64,000 nucleotides of DNA from Liolophura sinensis (Eukaryota > Mollusca > Polyplacophora > Chitonida > Chitonidae). The DNA is taken from positions 23,477,265-23,541,264 of the forward strand of contig NC_088303.1 of assembly GCF_032854445.1 (NCBI RefSeq), read 5' to 3'. Each line of letters begins with the position of its first letter. Position 1 is the stretch's first letter. Made by a program: the position numbers and the translations under genes. Below the pieces are notes generated by a model. It saw nothing but the letters and a program-made list of their open reading frames with translations, did no database searches and was not told the DNA's origin. Positions 52,581-64,000 of this stretch are shown here, piece by piece.

Positions 52581-52917
52581 CGCATGCATGAGGGTTTACG
52601 TCGTACTCAATTTTTTAGTCGTATGACGATGAGAAGTCATTAGGTGTGTGTACATATACTGTCTTTTTGTGGCACGAGGAGTCCATGCTGCTGAAGTTCT
52701 GCAGTAACATTCCTAAGACATCAAACGTGACACCCCACCCAGCCACATTGTACTGACAACGTGCCAACCAATCCGGTTTCCTTGGTTTGACTCGTTTCGC
52801 TCCTCTATCCATGCTACCAGAGAGTAGCGCCAAGTAAAGGAAGTCGTTGGTATGACCATACGGGGTTTGATCCATGTCTCCCGACTTTCTGGCTCTGATA
52901 ACTAGGCCACTCGAAAG
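52581..52917 (-). mobile_element. tRNA-derived SINE (family 2), copy B
   Basis: Counterpart of 14,015-14,354. It lies between the convergent MIB2-like and RPL22 genes. Confidence 0.75.
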
Positions 52918-53130
52918 CTTGGCATGACGTTCACATGGACAAGTTTGAAATGTACATATATACATTTTGTTGAGAATAAACCATTTTTTCCATGACTTCA
53001 GGGAAACCCAGGAATTTGCTCATGGGGAATTATTTGGAAAATGTCTAACGGAAGAGCCACACCTTTGTGGAGATACGAAGCATCAACCAACACATTCAGG
53101 ATTCATTTTCAGACACGGGCAGTTGACCTC

Positions 53131-53136
53131 TTTATT
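53131..53136 (-). terminator. Polyadenylation signal of RPL22
   Basis: TTTATT on the plus strand is AATAAA on the minus strand, about 92 nt past the RPL22 stop codon, which is a normal distance. Confidence 0.65.
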
Positions 53137-53227
53137 CATTAACAGGCAACACTAAAAACAAATTGACATGTTTTTTACTGTGGCTGCATATTTGCTTTCG
53201 TTGCTAAGCAACTGAAGAGGCATGTCT

Positions 53228-56200
53228 TCAATCGTCAGCATCTTCTTCCTCATCTTCGTTATTGATCTGGAAGTAGCGTAGTTCATAACTGTCCTTCTGA
53301 TTGGCTACCACCCTCAACCAATCACGTAGGTTGTTTTTCTTCAGGTATTTCTTTGTCAAGTACTTCAAATACCTGTTCAAATGAAGGTTCAAAATTACTC
53401 ACAACATTTATACACACTGATATGGCAACATTAACAAATTTAGAACAACATTCGCGACACATCCAGGAAATTCATGCGTCAGTGGCAGATGCTTGCAGAT
53501 GAGTTAGAACATAACATGCGAACTGCCCATACTAGTGAGCATTAACTAAAAAAAAAAAAAAAATGAGGGGAGTAAAACTGCAGATGTCTAGGCAGGTGAC
53601 CCCCATCTCAACCTGAAAAAAGCTCTGCACAGTATCTCCTCTCTATAAAAACAGTTTTCTACGAGTTTTTCTGGACAGTCCGTCTGGGGTAGAAACCCTG
53701 TTACTGTTAATACTGTGGATACCAGAATGTCAGTACCTCCTGACTAGAGGCTACATGTAATCTGCTGGCTATGGATTTAACATTCCACCTCATAGGTCCA
53801 GACATTGTGTTGAGTGGTAAGGAATATACATGCATGGGAATAGAAGCTTACTTGATTGTTGATCAATGCCATATTTAACAATTGCTCACATGTGGTGGCC
53901 GTCAGCTCACTGGGTAACAGAATTCAAATGCTCAGCCGAGATACTCACCTCTTTGAGAACGGTATATCAGCTATGAGAGTAATTTTGGACTTGTTCCTCT
54001 CAAGGGACACATTGTTGCCGAAGTTGCCCATCTTGCCGTTCACTTTGATGCGCTCATGCAGAAATTTTTCCTAGAACCAATCAGAGCAGAACATTTGGGT
54101 TAGGGAAGGGAACCCTAATCCCTGTTAGGGAAGGTAACCCTAACAAGCATAGAATAAGTCATGGGTAACTACCATCCATAATTCATGTAAAAGAAAGCTA
54201 AAATACAAAGTAAAAATCATCATAAGACAACTGAAAACTATGCATAAAAATATTTTCGTGAAAATCTAAAAAAATAAATAAAGGTATACTGATGCATAGT
54301 TTTAAGTGGTCTATTTTGTGACAACTACTTTGAGTTTTAGAGGTTTTTTTCTTTAAAGTATGGGCAGGCTTTAACAAAGAGATTTAGCTAGAAATGATGT
54401 AAACAAATGCAAGCACATGCATGTATACTTAACATTAATTTTTAATATACAATAGGGTCAACCTGGTTGTAATTTTTTGATTGTAAATTATGACTATCGA
54501 TGCTTACAATCCCTTCATGCAATTAAGTGTTGATTGTAACTTAGAGCTATAATTGTGATCTTCGTGATGTACAAGCAACTCTGATCCCCTTGTGCAAGAG
54601 GATCCTGTTAATTTTTGGAGATAAATTTTTTTGCAATTGCCCGAATTTATTTCAATGTCTCTGCAGAAAAAGCTCACAATTATTTTATATACCTTAATTT
54701 TGTCAGAAATGGATATACTGAAGAAGTTTAACCATTTACATTTATATTAAAGTATACAACAGCTGACCTGATTGTTATATAACACCACACACAAATATTA
54801 CATTTATGTGACAGCGACCAGAAGACACAGCATCTCAATCAAGGGCAGCCAGAGAGAAGGCTGATACTTACAAAGTTAGCACAGTCCATGATGCCATCCT
54901 CAACAGGGTGGGTGCAGTCCAGGGTGTACTTCAGACTCGTCTTCTTTTTCTTCCCCTTGCTCCCACCCACTGTCTTCTTACCTGAGCGCTTCACTGGTTT
55001 CTGATCCTAATAACAAACCAAAACTAAGGTTTACTTTTCATGTTGAGCGGGAGTGTGGGTAGGTGGGGGTGAAGGTGCCAATATTCCGTGACAAAATAAT
55101 GATGAGATTTCCACAACTTTACACACATTTGTTAACATTGCCAGAAACACACTGCAACTGCAAAAGGTAGAAGAGGTCAAAGACTCTGGTAAGGCCAGTG
55201 GGGGGGCTGCCAGGTTTCCCAAATTAATCCATTTCCTCAATGGTTTTAGGACATCGGATGGATTTGCTACAGGAACACACCTGTCATCCAGTTGACCAGG
55301 AACCTGATAACTGATCCTACAAACCACAAATGCTCTAACCAGGCTTCAAATATCTTGACATTTCTCAACACTTCAGAGAATCAGTGATTATTTTCTTTGC
55401 ATGAATTTAGCGAATATATGGCCACTCGGAATACAAGTGTTACATTTACAAAGCTGTGTTTTCTTGATGAAAGTTTACAAGTACATGATTAAATATTAAT
55501 GCAATTTCTCACAGATTGAATTATATTTAAGATTGTGGACTTCAACATATTTAAATGTGTTAAGACGAATTAAGGCTGGTTAGATGTGCAACAATAGATA
55601 GTCTTAACTACACACAGCACCACTACTACAGAAATAGTGAGAGGAAAGTCAAGCAACCAAGCAGTGATTAGGCCAAGGGAGGTAACTCTGTACTTTCCGT
55701 AGATAGTGAAGATATTGTGGGTTTCAGTTGTGTATATAAACATGTACCAGGTAAACTTCAAGTTCACTACTTTATTTATTTGATTGGTACTTTTTACTGT
55801 AGTCAGGAATACTACACTTATATGACGACAGTCAGCTCCAGGAGGGGGAAACTTTTACTACAAAAAAGGTACAAATTTCTAAGTATATTTCTCTGCTCAA
55901 CTGTTGTATATGATACACAACATACAAATCCTATTATCATTTTCCTCATTTGATTTCTAAATCAAAGTGGGCATATCAGCTTTCAGGGCCTAAAATTCAG
56001 TTTGGATCACTACTGCCTTATACTTTCCATGGAGATAAGAGGAAAGCTTACAAAGAGGTAATGATAACTCATACAGGGTCAAAGAATGTGATGCCAGTTG
56101 CAGACATGATTGTGGTGAACCAAGAAAATAGCTGGAATTTATTATCACAGCCCAAAAAGGCCGGAGTCCAGGGGCCGCCTAGGCCCCGGAAGCTAGAAAA

Positions 56201-56314
56201 ATCTGCGTGGCTGAAAATGGATTCTGGGACGTTTTTGGCTATTCAAATCAAACTAGAATCCTGTAAAATATGAAGAAAACCAACACAGTTTTCTGACTTA
56301 CAGATTTTCCCATC
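53228..56314 (-). CDS. RPL22: 60S ribosomal protein L22 (eL22), 4 exons
   Basis: Minus-strand exons: 56314-56303 (MGKS), 55006-54872, 54070-53949 and 53372-53228, ending TGA. 137 residues; L22 proteins are about 125-130. All junctions are GT-AG and in frame (donors GTAAGT, GTAAGT, GTGAGT). Conserved stretches are '[15 protein letters not shown]', '[15 protein letters not shown]', '[20 protein letters not shown]' and '[10 protein letters not shown]', followed by an acidic tail. Exon borders match those I recall for human RPL22. It is part of the large ribosomal subunit and binds RNA. The first exon is chosen from a consensus donor in phase with exon 2; its 5' UTR start is not located. It converges with the MIB2-like gene. 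The block from 52,998 to 57,424 is absent from copy A. Confidence 0.93.
54100..54143. repeat. Two TTAGGG...CCCTAA inverted modules in RPL22 intron 2
   Basis: 54,100-54,118 and 54,125-54,143 each read TTAGGG, a few bases, then CCCTAA. Possibly chance or interstitial telomere-like sequence. Confidence 0.5.
55765..55850 (-). mobile_element. SINE family 1, degenerate tail, in RPL22 intron 1
   Basis: 'tttatttatttgattggtac', 'tttttactgtagtcaggaat' and 'cacttatatgacgacagtca' match the family 3' end with many changes. Confidence 0.5.
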
Positions 56315-56334
56315 TGCTTTGTCCCCACAGAACT

Positions 56335-56652
56335 CTAATCTTCTGGACAGAGAGAAGAATGCATTTTTGTACCAAAGCCAAATAATTTCAGGTTATCTCT
56401 GTGAATTTTCTGGCCGATGTGCTGTGCTAGCGCCTTCCATCCGCGACCCCTATAATGCACATCTTTGTGGCACAACTCGCAGAAAGCCAAACCGGCAGAT
56501 GTTATCTTCCTCATGAATTTTCCCACGTATTCCCCTTCGACCTTCCGTTCAAGCCAATCCCACCTCCAGATGTTTTTCAACCCCTTGTCCACTGTACGCG
56601 CATCAAAATCTTTATCTGATCGATCCACGATACTCCGAGACGTTGCCGCCAT
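56335..56652 (-). CDS. BED-like C2H2 zinc-finger ORF just upstream of RPL22
   Basis: The ORF is 105 codons from ATG at 56,652 (MAATSRSIV...), extendable upstream to 56,820. It contains 'DWLERKVEGEYVGKFMRKI' and then 'CELCHKDVHYRGRGWKALAQ' followed by H-x5-H, a BED/C2H2-like finger seen at the N-terminus of many uncharacterised or hAT-transposase-derived invertebrate proteins. Its TAG ends 20 nt before the RPL22 ATG on the same strand. It may be an exon of a separate gene (a GTACAA donor follows 'KLFGFG'), or transposase-derived sequence beside the promoter. The function is unknown. Confidence 0.5.
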   Translation of the reverse strand: MAATSRSIVDRSDKDFDARTVDKGLKNIWRWDWLERKVEGEYVGKFMRKITSAGLAFCELCHKDVHYRGRGWKALAQHIGQKIHRDNLKLFGFGTKMHSSLCPED

Positions 56653-58518
56653 TTTTGACCGGGCTGGCTCTGCTTCTGCCTTCGAATAATGGTATCTTGT
56701 TCCCGATTGGTTGAAACAGTTCAGCTTAATGAAACACACGATCTGACTGGACAATAGACTCCATTCAGATAACATTATAACCTCCGGCAATGCCAGATTT
56801 CGGTAGCCATGCATCGGCAAATTGACAGAATCTTCGACTTTATTTTGAGGAAATAAATCGGAAATTTACAAAATGTTACTACACAGAAAAAAAAACGGAA
56901 AACAGGTAAATTAATCGAAACTGAACAAAGAAAAAGCGGAATTCCGCTTAAAAGCGGAAAAAAATCATGTCTGCAGTTGGGGACTGTCTAAACTAAATAT
57001 CACACAAACATTAATCCAATACCCTCCTTACATTGTTCTCATGCGAGTCCTCAACACTGTCTAGGGCTCAAAGCCATTTTATGGCAAAGTTTACCAGGCC
57101 CAAACTTTAAACACCTCTATGAATTTTAAGCCCTGACTTTCTAATGTAGCAAATGAACATTAACAAAAAAACTGGCAAAGAATATAATACAGAATAGTGA
57201 ATCTACATGTACATTCAAACCTCTAAACGCCTTTTGCGCTGTGCCTCCTTCACCATTACAAAAAGTGGATGCATTCTGGTACGTTTGTCCTAACAACCAT
57301 AAGCAAGCTTGGAAAGCAAGGAAAGAAACAGTATTACTGACAAGAATTCACAGTTATCTGATTGGCATGTGGTGGGCATCTCATACCAGTAAAAATAACC
57401 ATTTATCAGGATGTGTGCAAATCTGCACTGGAATCAATCTTTGACCCTGTAAGTCACTTTCGCATTTTGGAGGGCCGCCTTTTATTTTTTTTTTCAACAG
57501 ACATATTGCGACATCTCGCATTAAAGGGGACCTGGGTGCTAATTGTCACTCAACAGCATGTTGCCATCCTGTGACAAAAAGCAGCAGGTAACAAATATAG
57601 AGAAATGGTGGCTAACTTACCTTTTTGAACTCCTTGTAGCATATGATGCATATGATTTCAAATTCATTCTACTAAACCTATAGTTTTCTCTGTACAAATA
57701 GAACAGAAGGATGCAAGTTCACATTTGAGTGATTTTCTGAGCTGAGTTTCACTTTTGTAACAGGATGACAGCATACATACCTGTTAGAGAGCTCTAATCC
57801 ACTCTAGGCATTGTAATTCCTCCAGCTTTTCTTATGAGTGCATTACTCTCTCTATTACTGATCAATTTTATACATGTCAGACTATTCAGATAGGAACATG
57901 TTTATTCACAATTCATGAATTGACCCTCTATTATAGTGGGCTATAGAACATTGAATTCTATCTGAGTTAAGTTATTGATGTAACCTTTTGTAAGTGACAC
58001 CAGTGTTTCTCCTTGTTTACATTCTCAGTGTCCAGAGTATGCACAGGTAACACCGGCTGATCATGGTATCTTGCCGTAAAAATACATGTTGTTTTACGCT
58101 GAGTGTCGTCATGTTTTTGACTCCCACCCCCACACACACAAATGTTTCATTGTTCATGTTCACATTATGTACATATAACATCATATATATGCTTTATTTG
58201 CATAAAGGCCAACGTAGAATAATTGTACTCTGCATATACAAGTCTTCAGTTTGTTTGAAGAATTTTTGAAAGAATTCCCCCCCCCCCCTTCCCCAAATAT
58301 AAATAAACTAGAACTGCATAGGAGTCTCGGCCGGGGTCCGCGTCGTTTGCTGTTGTAGATATAATTGTATGCTGTTAAATAGGAGACAGCTTAACTATAT
58401 CTACATCCAGATGCCGTCTAACTCAATGTTAAAGCCATACAGTTAACATGTATTTCTAAAAAAAAAAGGGTGTTGTCATTTAAACGCGTCTAGTGAGAAA
58501 ACTATTGATTGTAGAGCA

Positions 58519-59100
58519 AATCCCTTGGCATACTCCAGAAAGAGCATGTCTTAGGCTACAACTTGGTGCAAGTTTTACATTTCTAGCCCCCATAATTCTC
58601 GAGTTACAGGTCAATAAAATTACCAGACTAAATTTTTGTTTTTTGACTATGTCTCAAAAACTTTAGAGATGTGCGAAAAATAAAGCAGATTCGGAATCAG
58701 TGTCTTGAAATACACCAGAATACATTAAAAAAATTGAAATTTGAAAACTAGTTGTGACGTCACAACATTGACCAATGGCGAGCTTTCAAAGTTTTCACCG
58801 GAAGTCATCGATTTTCTCAAACTTAAAGTAACTACCTAAGGGCTAGCTGCGTATCAAATTTCAAAACAATCGGTTCAGTGGTTCTTGAGAAGAAGATGTT
58901 TAAACGATTTCATATAAAATCAAGTTTGGTTGCCCAACCATGTGCTCCGTAGTGCACAACTTCAGATATTGGGGAATATTAATGCAAAATTTCAAGCCAA
59001 TTGGTCTAGCGATCTGGGCTGTATGCCTCTCACAAAATCGGTGGAATAAGAATAATAATAATAATGCGAATAATTTCAATAGGTGTCCCGCAGCTAGAAG
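58519..59100. repeat. Probable dispersed non-coding repeat, copy B
   Basis: Counterpart of 15,530-16,110, nearly identical. Confidence 0.4.
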
Positions 59101-60243
59101 AGTTGTATTATTACAAGTTGCGATACTAGTTATAATGCTAAATAGGCATGTTGTAAATTTAAAAGCGAAATTTACAACATTGAAAGAAGTGGTAGTGTAT
59201 TATACCAGAGGATAAGAGTTAGAGTGTGAGCGCAACCAGCTGTCTACAAAATGGAAATGCAAACACTTTAAACACTAATCCATTGAACACTTGTGCTTCA
59301 TCGATATTTACACATAGGACTTCCAAATATTTGAAATTTTCCTTGCTAATATGCACTTATACATGTATTAAACCTGTAAAGTTTCCGTGCACACTGGCTG
59401 TGTGTGTGTAGTGTTTGTGTGGATGTATTGTAGGCCCTAGACACTTTCTATTGTACATTACTGTAGTTCACTATTGTGGTAGATTTGTGAAAGTGAAAGA
59501 ATAGTAATACATAGATATCTACATTGAACAGTACATTCATATAGGCCTTGTTATGTGAGTGTAAGCTATTAAACATAACTGAACTTTGTTATAACATGAG
59601 GGGACTTCTGCAAAGAAACCTTGCTTTCATTAGGATTGCAGTCATAATATCTGTTTTGAACTGATATTTTTGATCTAGAGGAAGTACCTGCTATTTGCTA
59701 TGCTGGCCAAGATGGCTTATGGTGTAGCATGGCCTAAGCAATGACATGGCCTACAGCATAGCTGCCAGCTTTTGGGTGCACTGAGGCATGATCATCAGAG
59801 CTTTTATACCTTCATGTGGTAGTTCTGTATTAGTTTTACATGTGTATACACATATGCTATTTATTATTGCAAATGCCAAGCACATCAGGAATCTTATGCC
59901 TTTGGGTTATCTCCCTTAGTCTGTTTTTATGTACAGTTGAGAAACTTTTGCTATCACATGTGTAAGGCAACAAAGTTTGGAATGATTTAGATCTGATAGA
60001 AAGGGATAGAAAATAATTTGAACACATATTTATATACTGCTTTTGGAACTAGGGACAAAGAAAATAGAGCAATAGAACAATAGCGTGAATTATGATGGAT
60101 CATATCGAACAACAGGTTTGGGAATACGAGTAGATCTTCTCGTTGGCACTGCTGATTCTGTGGGATCTTTGCCCCCCCCCCCCCCCCCCTCCTTTTCTTT
60201 GCAGTGGCGCAGGCGTAATGCTACTCCCTCTCGGCTGTTTTAT

Positions 60244-61279
60244 CGATTTTGGTAGAGCCTCGAGATGGTAGAAGTCGAAGTCTTCTTCATTTTCCGTGTC
60301 AGTTCTTTGTGGCTTTGGCGCACATTCTGGACTGGAACAAGCGTTTTGTGGGGTGGTGCATCTGTGATGGTCTGTTTTGATGTAAGCTGGTTTCAAATTA
60401 CTGAAGTTTGCAACTGTACGAAGATTGCCCTCATTTCATACGTGACTGTTACAAGCACTTTGATGACGTCATACTGTCCTAACCATCTGTCAGCAAAGTT
60501 CTTGCTCTCGCCTTCCCTGAACACATGACGGGCAAGATATAATGTTTTACAAACTTGGTAAGATTCTCCTCGAATCCTTTTGTCGCCAAGATTTTTCTGT
60601 TTTGCAGAATGTCTTGATTACGGCGAACTTCCTCGAAGACTGTGAACAGACGTGCATGGAGATAAGCAGCGTACTCGTCTATTGGGTGACAATGGATGAT
60701 GACGCGATGAACATAAGGCCCATGGGTGACCTAGAGATCCTACCATACACTGGGAAAGCTGGAGGATACTTTATCAGGGCGTGTTGCGAAGTATTGTAGG
60801 CCGTTGTAACAGGTAGGTTGTCTGTCCCAAGGCTCACATTCCCAGCAGAGCACTGTTTGGTAGTCACTGCCAAAGTATGTTTTCAGATACTTCGTGAATT
60901 TGTACTGCAGGACACGGATATACTTCTTCCCACGTTGAGATATTGGACTGAACTAAGAATGAACTGCACAATTGCCCTTGAAGAGCAATCAAAGTTCTCC
61001 TTATTCCTTACTGCTTGTGAAAGCTCGAAATTCCGTTTCAGGAATACCTCTACAACGATTGCGACACCAGTTCACCACCAGAGCGATTCGGCCATGCAGA
61101 GACAAGATTTGACACTCCTGCCTTCAGCTTTTATCAGTCCTCGAAATTTCCACGACCCTGCTCGCAGCGCCAATGTGACAGCTCGGCTATCATTCAGGTC
61201 GAGAAAGAAACGACTTCAGCTTTGTGTACAAGACTGGTTTTATTGTTGTAACAAGGTACATCTACTAAGATGACTCCAG
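60244..61279 (-). mobile_element. Broken Ty3/gypsy-like fragment, copy B
   Basis: Counterpart of 17,255-18,290 with almost no differences. It was duplicated as passenger sequence and is not a second insertion. Confidence 0.6.
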
Positions 61280-61665
61280 ATGGTTACGGTCCAGTGTCCC
61301 CGCTTCGACTTCTGTCTGCCGGTTCCCCGCCGTCTTACATGCATTACGTAACACCTGCGTCATAGCACAAATTGATACGTTTACCACACTCCCATTTCAT
61401 GTTTACCACGGTCGATTTATATGGATTTTCTATATGAGAATACATCCTTGAACGTGTTCTTGAAGTAAGAACAGATGGACCTTTTGGATAGCCTGAATAT
61501 CCGTTTCTTACTTTAACGTAATTCTTAACGTATAAGCACCTCTGCGTCAGTTTTCCATTTCATGACGTGCAGGCTTATGTTAATATGAAGTTGGTGAGAG
61601 TTTTTACGGTGATGTCCACATTTTCAGAAGTTTTCCTACAGGGCGTTCACAGCACTGTGAGCTCT

Positions 61666-61924
61666 TCGATCATATGATTTATTCATTTATTTCATTGGCG
61701 TTTTACGCCGTACTCAAGAACATTTCACCTATACGACGGCGGCCAGCATTATGGTGGGAGGAAACCGGGCAGTGGCTGTGGGAAACGCACGACCAACCGC
61801 AGGTTGCCGCCAGACCTTTTCACGTACGGCCGGGGAGGAAGCCAGCATGTGCTGGACTTGAACTCAGCGATCGCATTGGTGATACACTCCTGGGTCATTA
61901 CGCTGCGCTGTCTTCGATCATATG
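61666..61924 (-). mobile_element. SINE family 1 with target-site duplication, copy B
   Basis: Counterpart of 18,677-18,935. The direct repeat TCGATCATATG is at 61,666-61,676 and 61,914-61,924. Confidence 0.85.
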
Positions 61925-62515
61925 GTCGTCAGCGTACATATATGGCGTCATATAGATGTCAGAGTTTTTAATAGCACCTTGTACAGGGATAGAGTCCCGA
62001 GAAAGAAACGCATATGTAGATTTTCACAAGATAAAGCTGATTATAGGGTTATTTTTAGTTACGCTGTGAGAAAGTGAGAACGCCAGCAATCAAAACATAG
62101 ACAACATATGTCCATTCAGCGACAACACAAGGACGCTCATCCGTACATCTGGTGTTAGCACCAAGTACCACCTTCTGTATATACGTTACTCTTTGGGGAG
62201 GGTCTATATGTCATTTGACATGGTATATTTATTTAAGCTTTTCTGACTGATTCACATGTAAGTCAGCTTAAATTCTCATGCTGTCACACATGTAACTCGG
62301 TGAATAGCTGACATAGTGCAGAGCAGCTATAAGATAATCGATAAATGTACAGTATATTCCTTCTATATCCATTAATTTCCAATTTAAGAGGATAGTTTTT
62401 TTCTGGCTCACCCGTTTTATTCCAACTTTTCTGATAAAATCTACATTTATGATATCATTGATTGGGTCTGAGGTTATGTCAAGATAATGAACGCTTATCG
62501 TTTTCAACTTTTCAG

Positions 62516-62737
62516 ACGTAAACCTTGCTTTCAACAAACAAGCCTACCAACAGAGCACGTATGTCCGTCCCGGCGGTACCACCCTAAGGGCAGGCCTAGC
62601 TGTGGACGGTAACCCTGATCCTAACACAGACCATGTTTCCTGCTCCCACACCCACATGGGCTACCTGCCATGGTGGATGGTAGATCTGGGTGAAGAACTA
62701 CTCGTCATGGCTGTGAAGGTCACCAACAGAGATACCA
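62516..62737 (+). CDS. F-lectin domain, first exon, copy B
   Basis: Identical coding sequence to 19,527-19,748, with the same splice sites and phases. Its second lectin exon would lie past the window end. Confidence 0.85.
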
Positions 62738-62960
62738 GTAAGACGACTTAGAGCAGTTTGTTTGTTACATAATGAGTACTCAACTGAATATAAGATATAC
62801 ACTCTACTGTCAATTGGTGTGAATTTAGGACGCTTCAAAAGTTAAAAGAAAAGACAACACGAGACCACATGTATATAGGGCGATGCATCGATAAAGTATT
62901 CAAGACCGCTGTCATCCGGGCATTTGCCCTTTTACCTGTTGCAACACTCGAGTGTTTCCT

Positions 62961-63065
62961 ACGAGCTCTGCCCGGTTTTTCTCCCACTACAATGATGGCC
63001 ACCTTCGTGTACGTCTAATATTCTTGATTACAGATAAAAACACCAATAAAATAAATAAATAAATC
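62961..63065 (+). mobile_element. SINE family 1, 3' end, copy B
   Basis: Counterpart of 19,972-20,076. Confidence 0.75.
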
Positions 63066-63496
63066 TAAGAATTCCAGATTAAAAGTTCATTTAAAGAGTT
63101 TGCAAGTACATCCGAGAATAAAATGACTGGACGTTTAGGCCTGTTTACGCCTCTCCTCCCAAATAATCAAGGTTATATAAGGGGTTGTCTTTTCTTTTAA
63201 GACTGGATTAGCTTCGTTACTTAACCTCCTTGAACTGTTTTTCCTAGCTTATTCAGATTAAGGGTTACTGTTTTTCTTTCATATTTCTCTTGATCAGCCC
63301 CTTGAAATGGTGCGTTGACTAAAATTAACAACATTGTGACGGGAATGTAATGCCAAAAGGACTGGAGATGTGGATAATAAATACATATAGTGAATAATTT
63401 TGTAGGTCAAGTAAAGTATATAGGGAAATTTTAATATTGAAATTTCTCTATAGCTATATACAGCTGAGTAACTTGATGGAAACCTTAAATTTCGAC

Positions 63497-63581
63497 ATGC
63501 AGCGGAAATGTACTTTCCCAAAAAAGAAATATATGCCATGGCTGCTGCTCACGATTGCTGACATTCTGGCATTCTCATTTT
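63497..63581 (+). CDS. Signal-peptide-like exon, copy B
   Basis: Same sequence and donor as 20,508-20,592, and again downstream of the first F-lectin exon. The nearby ORF at 63,616-63,972 is not supported as a gene because it is interrupted in copy A. Confidence 0.4.
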
Positions 63582-64000
63582 GTAAGTAGGCCTAGTGAAC
63601 CTGGCTTATTCTTGAATGAACGAGTACTTGAGCAGTAAAATGCAGCCATATCGTTTCCAGAAAAAAATCTGTAGTATGGCGTTGAACACCAAGCGCATTA
63701 GAAACCGCCTGTTCCAAGTATCAGGCATTTATTCAATCCTTTTTACCATTTTCCCGTCGCTTCAAGTGTATAATTTAAGCTATCTGACCCGCAAAAATGC
63801 TATATTTAGAAACTTCAACTCAAATTGTATCAAAGCTATTCAATATCAACAGGTCAGCGTGCTCCTGCCATTTGTTAATCAAAACCTCGAATTGTCAGTC
63901 ATGCAATTTCTCAAGAAATATATGCACAACTGTACACTTACAAAGATTTACAACGAAACCCGTTTTCTTTAACGTGACCTTTGGTGTGGATTTATTAAAA

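Larger units (their letters stand above)
57425..64000 (+). repeat. Duplication block 2, copy B (pairs with 14,434-21,010)
   Basis: Continues past the window end. 57,425-60,240 holds no recognised gene. Compared with copy A the changes are sparse until about 63,733 and then become dense. Confidence 0.95.

Noticed and set aside
63616-63972. 118-codon ORF near the window end
   Set aside because: Interrupted in copy A, no recognised domain, and lies in the divergent stretch; probably chance.

Overview
This is nuclear DNA from an animal, most likely a mollusc and perhaps a bivalve. It has GT-AG introns, an intron-containing RPL22 gene, a 17-exon mind bomb-type gene and an F-lectin exon set. Several tRNA-derived SINE families of the kind common in mollusc genomes are present, together with many micro- and minisatellites. 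I see no bacterial or organellar features. The phylum call is an inference.

Layout. 1-3,727 is gene-free and repeat-rich. 3,728-3,996 is an (ATAC)n/(AC)n microsatellite. 4,041-12,831 (+) is a truncated second copy of the mind bomb-like gene (copy A). 14,434-19,526 is mostly non-coding and includes a broken Ty3/gypsy-like integrase fragment. 19,527-27,129 (+) holds three phase-compatible exons for a secreted-type F-lectin plus PAN/apple protein, with a 3.4-kb 28-bp minisatellite in its second intron and a signal-peptide-like exon at 20,508. 28,086-28,464 (-) is a zinc-module remnant. 34,234-51,246 (+) is the complete mind bomb 2-like gene: 17 exons and 821 codons, with every splice junction in frame, but no RING domain. 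53,228-56,314 (-) is RPL22 in four exons, preceded by a BED-like zinc-finger ORF. 57,425-64,000 repeats 14,434-21,010, including the gypsy fragment, the first F-lectin exon and the signal-peptide-like exon.

The dominant structure is a duplication. 3,997-14,433 matches 40,728-52,997, and 14,434-about 21,010 matches 57,425-64,000. Relative to copy B, copy A lacks mind bomb exons 1-6, exon 9 (inside a deletion of about 1.15 kb) and the whole RPL22 block (about 4.4 kb). Copy B carries a SINE that copy A lacks. Divergence varies along the blocks: about 1-2% in the mind bomb part, about 0.3-0.4% downstream, and a jump to about 5-6% in the last 270 bp (counts made by eye). Either this is a real local segmental duplication that has decayed, or two haplotypes were assembled in tandem; read depth would decide.

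Function. The mind bomb gene should bind substrates and ligands through its MIB/HERC2, ZZ and ankyrin parts but could not act alone as a RING ligase. RPL22 is a housekeeping ribosomal gene. The lectin/PAN gene looks like a secreted recognition protein. I see no evidence that these genes form one pathway.
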